Source: Boswellia sacra
Taxonomy: Eukaryota > Streptophyta > Magnoliopsida > Sapindales > Burseraceae
DNA: 64,000 nt
Assembly: GCA_013180625.2 (NCBI GenBank)
Contig: SNVD02000545.1
Location: 62,001 to 126,000 of the forward strand
Reading direction: 5' to 3'
The position numbers and the translations under genes are program-made. Positions 63,465 through 64,000 of this stretch are shown here, piece by piece. Below the pieces are notes generated by a model. It saw only the letters and a program-made list of their open reading frames with translations, made no database searches and was not told where the DNA came from. Every line of letters begins with the position of its first letter. The stretch's first letter is position 1.

Positions 63465-64000
63465 ATTAATAATTTGATAACATTTGAAAATGTTATATTA
63501 AGTTCTAAGACATTATTTTCTAGATTAATTATTATGGTTATATGGCTTTTATTAGGAATTCTATGAGAAAAACATAATATAAGTAATTATTATGTTGGCA
63601 GAATGCTATCGAAGGGATATTATAGCATTCAAGGAATGATATGAAAAGTGATTTATATTGTCACAAAACCTTTTTAGCTCTAATCTTTATAAAGAGTTCT
63701 AGAGATTCACACAAACCTAAAATGTTTATGGTAGTCATTAAAATTTCTAGGAGTAAGATACTCCCTAATAGATTGATCAACCACTCCCCACCTTAGGATT
63801 TCCTAACCTTAGTTTGTCAATGATAGGTATAAAACCAGAGATTTCATGAAATAGAGATTTTGTCTTTTCATAAACAAATTAAAAAAAAAAGAAAATCTTT
63901 CTCTTTTAACTATATCGACTTAGTTATTCAAATTTATCCCCATAAACAAACAATTAAATATTCTTAAATTTATCACTCTTTCCCCTTTCACATCATAAAA
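63465..64000. other. Right flank of CACTA
   Basis: The remainder of the third 357-bp repeat unit to about 63755, then AT-rich DNA with nothing recognised. Confidence 0.4.

Larger units (their letters stand above)
57573..63755. repeat. About 357-bp tandem repeat, three units, third split by CACTA
   Basis: Units are anchored by AGGAATT(G/C)(C/T)ATAGAAAA-type text at 57573 and 57930, and again at 63554 after the CACTA element. Shared downstream text includes AAAGCATAATA, AAGGGCTATTATA and AACAAGTTCTA. The copies are diverged. Confidence 0.75.

Overview
The window is nuclear DNA of a flowering plant, most likely a eudicot. It is AT-rich, its genes carry many introns, and the three intact genes have plant-type products: an actin-interacting WD40 protein, a family 1 beta-glucosidase of the BGLU44 type, and a plant exonuclease 1. 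Much of the rest is transposon sequence. I cannot name the species.

Layout. 1-1960 is a truncated CACTA element, joined at 1960 to a frameshifted arabinogalactan-protein fragment (1967-2157). 3914-9785 (minus) is AIP1: six exons, 609 codons, every junction in frame. 10319-31650 is one nested transposon block. Its outermost layer is an old minus-strand Ty1/copia element: 3' LTR at 10319-10879, body at 26733-31261, truncated 5' LTR at 31264-31650. Inside its 3' end sits a RICESLEEPER-type hAT (10902-26732). The transposase pseudogene of that hAT is broken by two further hAT elements (12499-15723 and about 16385-24168). The second of these carries a LINE (18425-22081) and a short non-autonomous hAT (22130-22888). 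31738-32877 is a PIF/Harbinger-like non-autonomous element.

37814-42650 (plus) is the beta-glucosidase: eleven exons, 510 codons. 43659-47750 (minus) is the exonuclease: twelve exons, 579 codons, two GC-AG introns. These two genes converge on about 1 kb of shared 3' flank. Downstream come a Mutator-like element (48528-49757), a hAT inserted in a MITE (50796-51961), several tandem duplications, and a long gene-free AT-rich stretch. A complete non-autonomous CACTA element (58372-63461, 3-bp target duplication) is inserted in a roughly 357-bp tandem repeat. The truncated CACTA at the left edge is the same family in the opposite orientation.

The three host genes show no sign of a shared pathway: actin turnover, glycoside hydrolysis, and DNA mismatch repair or recombination. 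The most notable structures are the five-level transposon nest, the CACTA/AGP junction, a 97-bp near-perfect hairpin in the CACTA 3' end, and the paired GC-AG introns of the exonuclease gene. Exon boundaries were worked out by hand from splice signals and reading phase. Family calls rest on recognised motifs; no database search was run.
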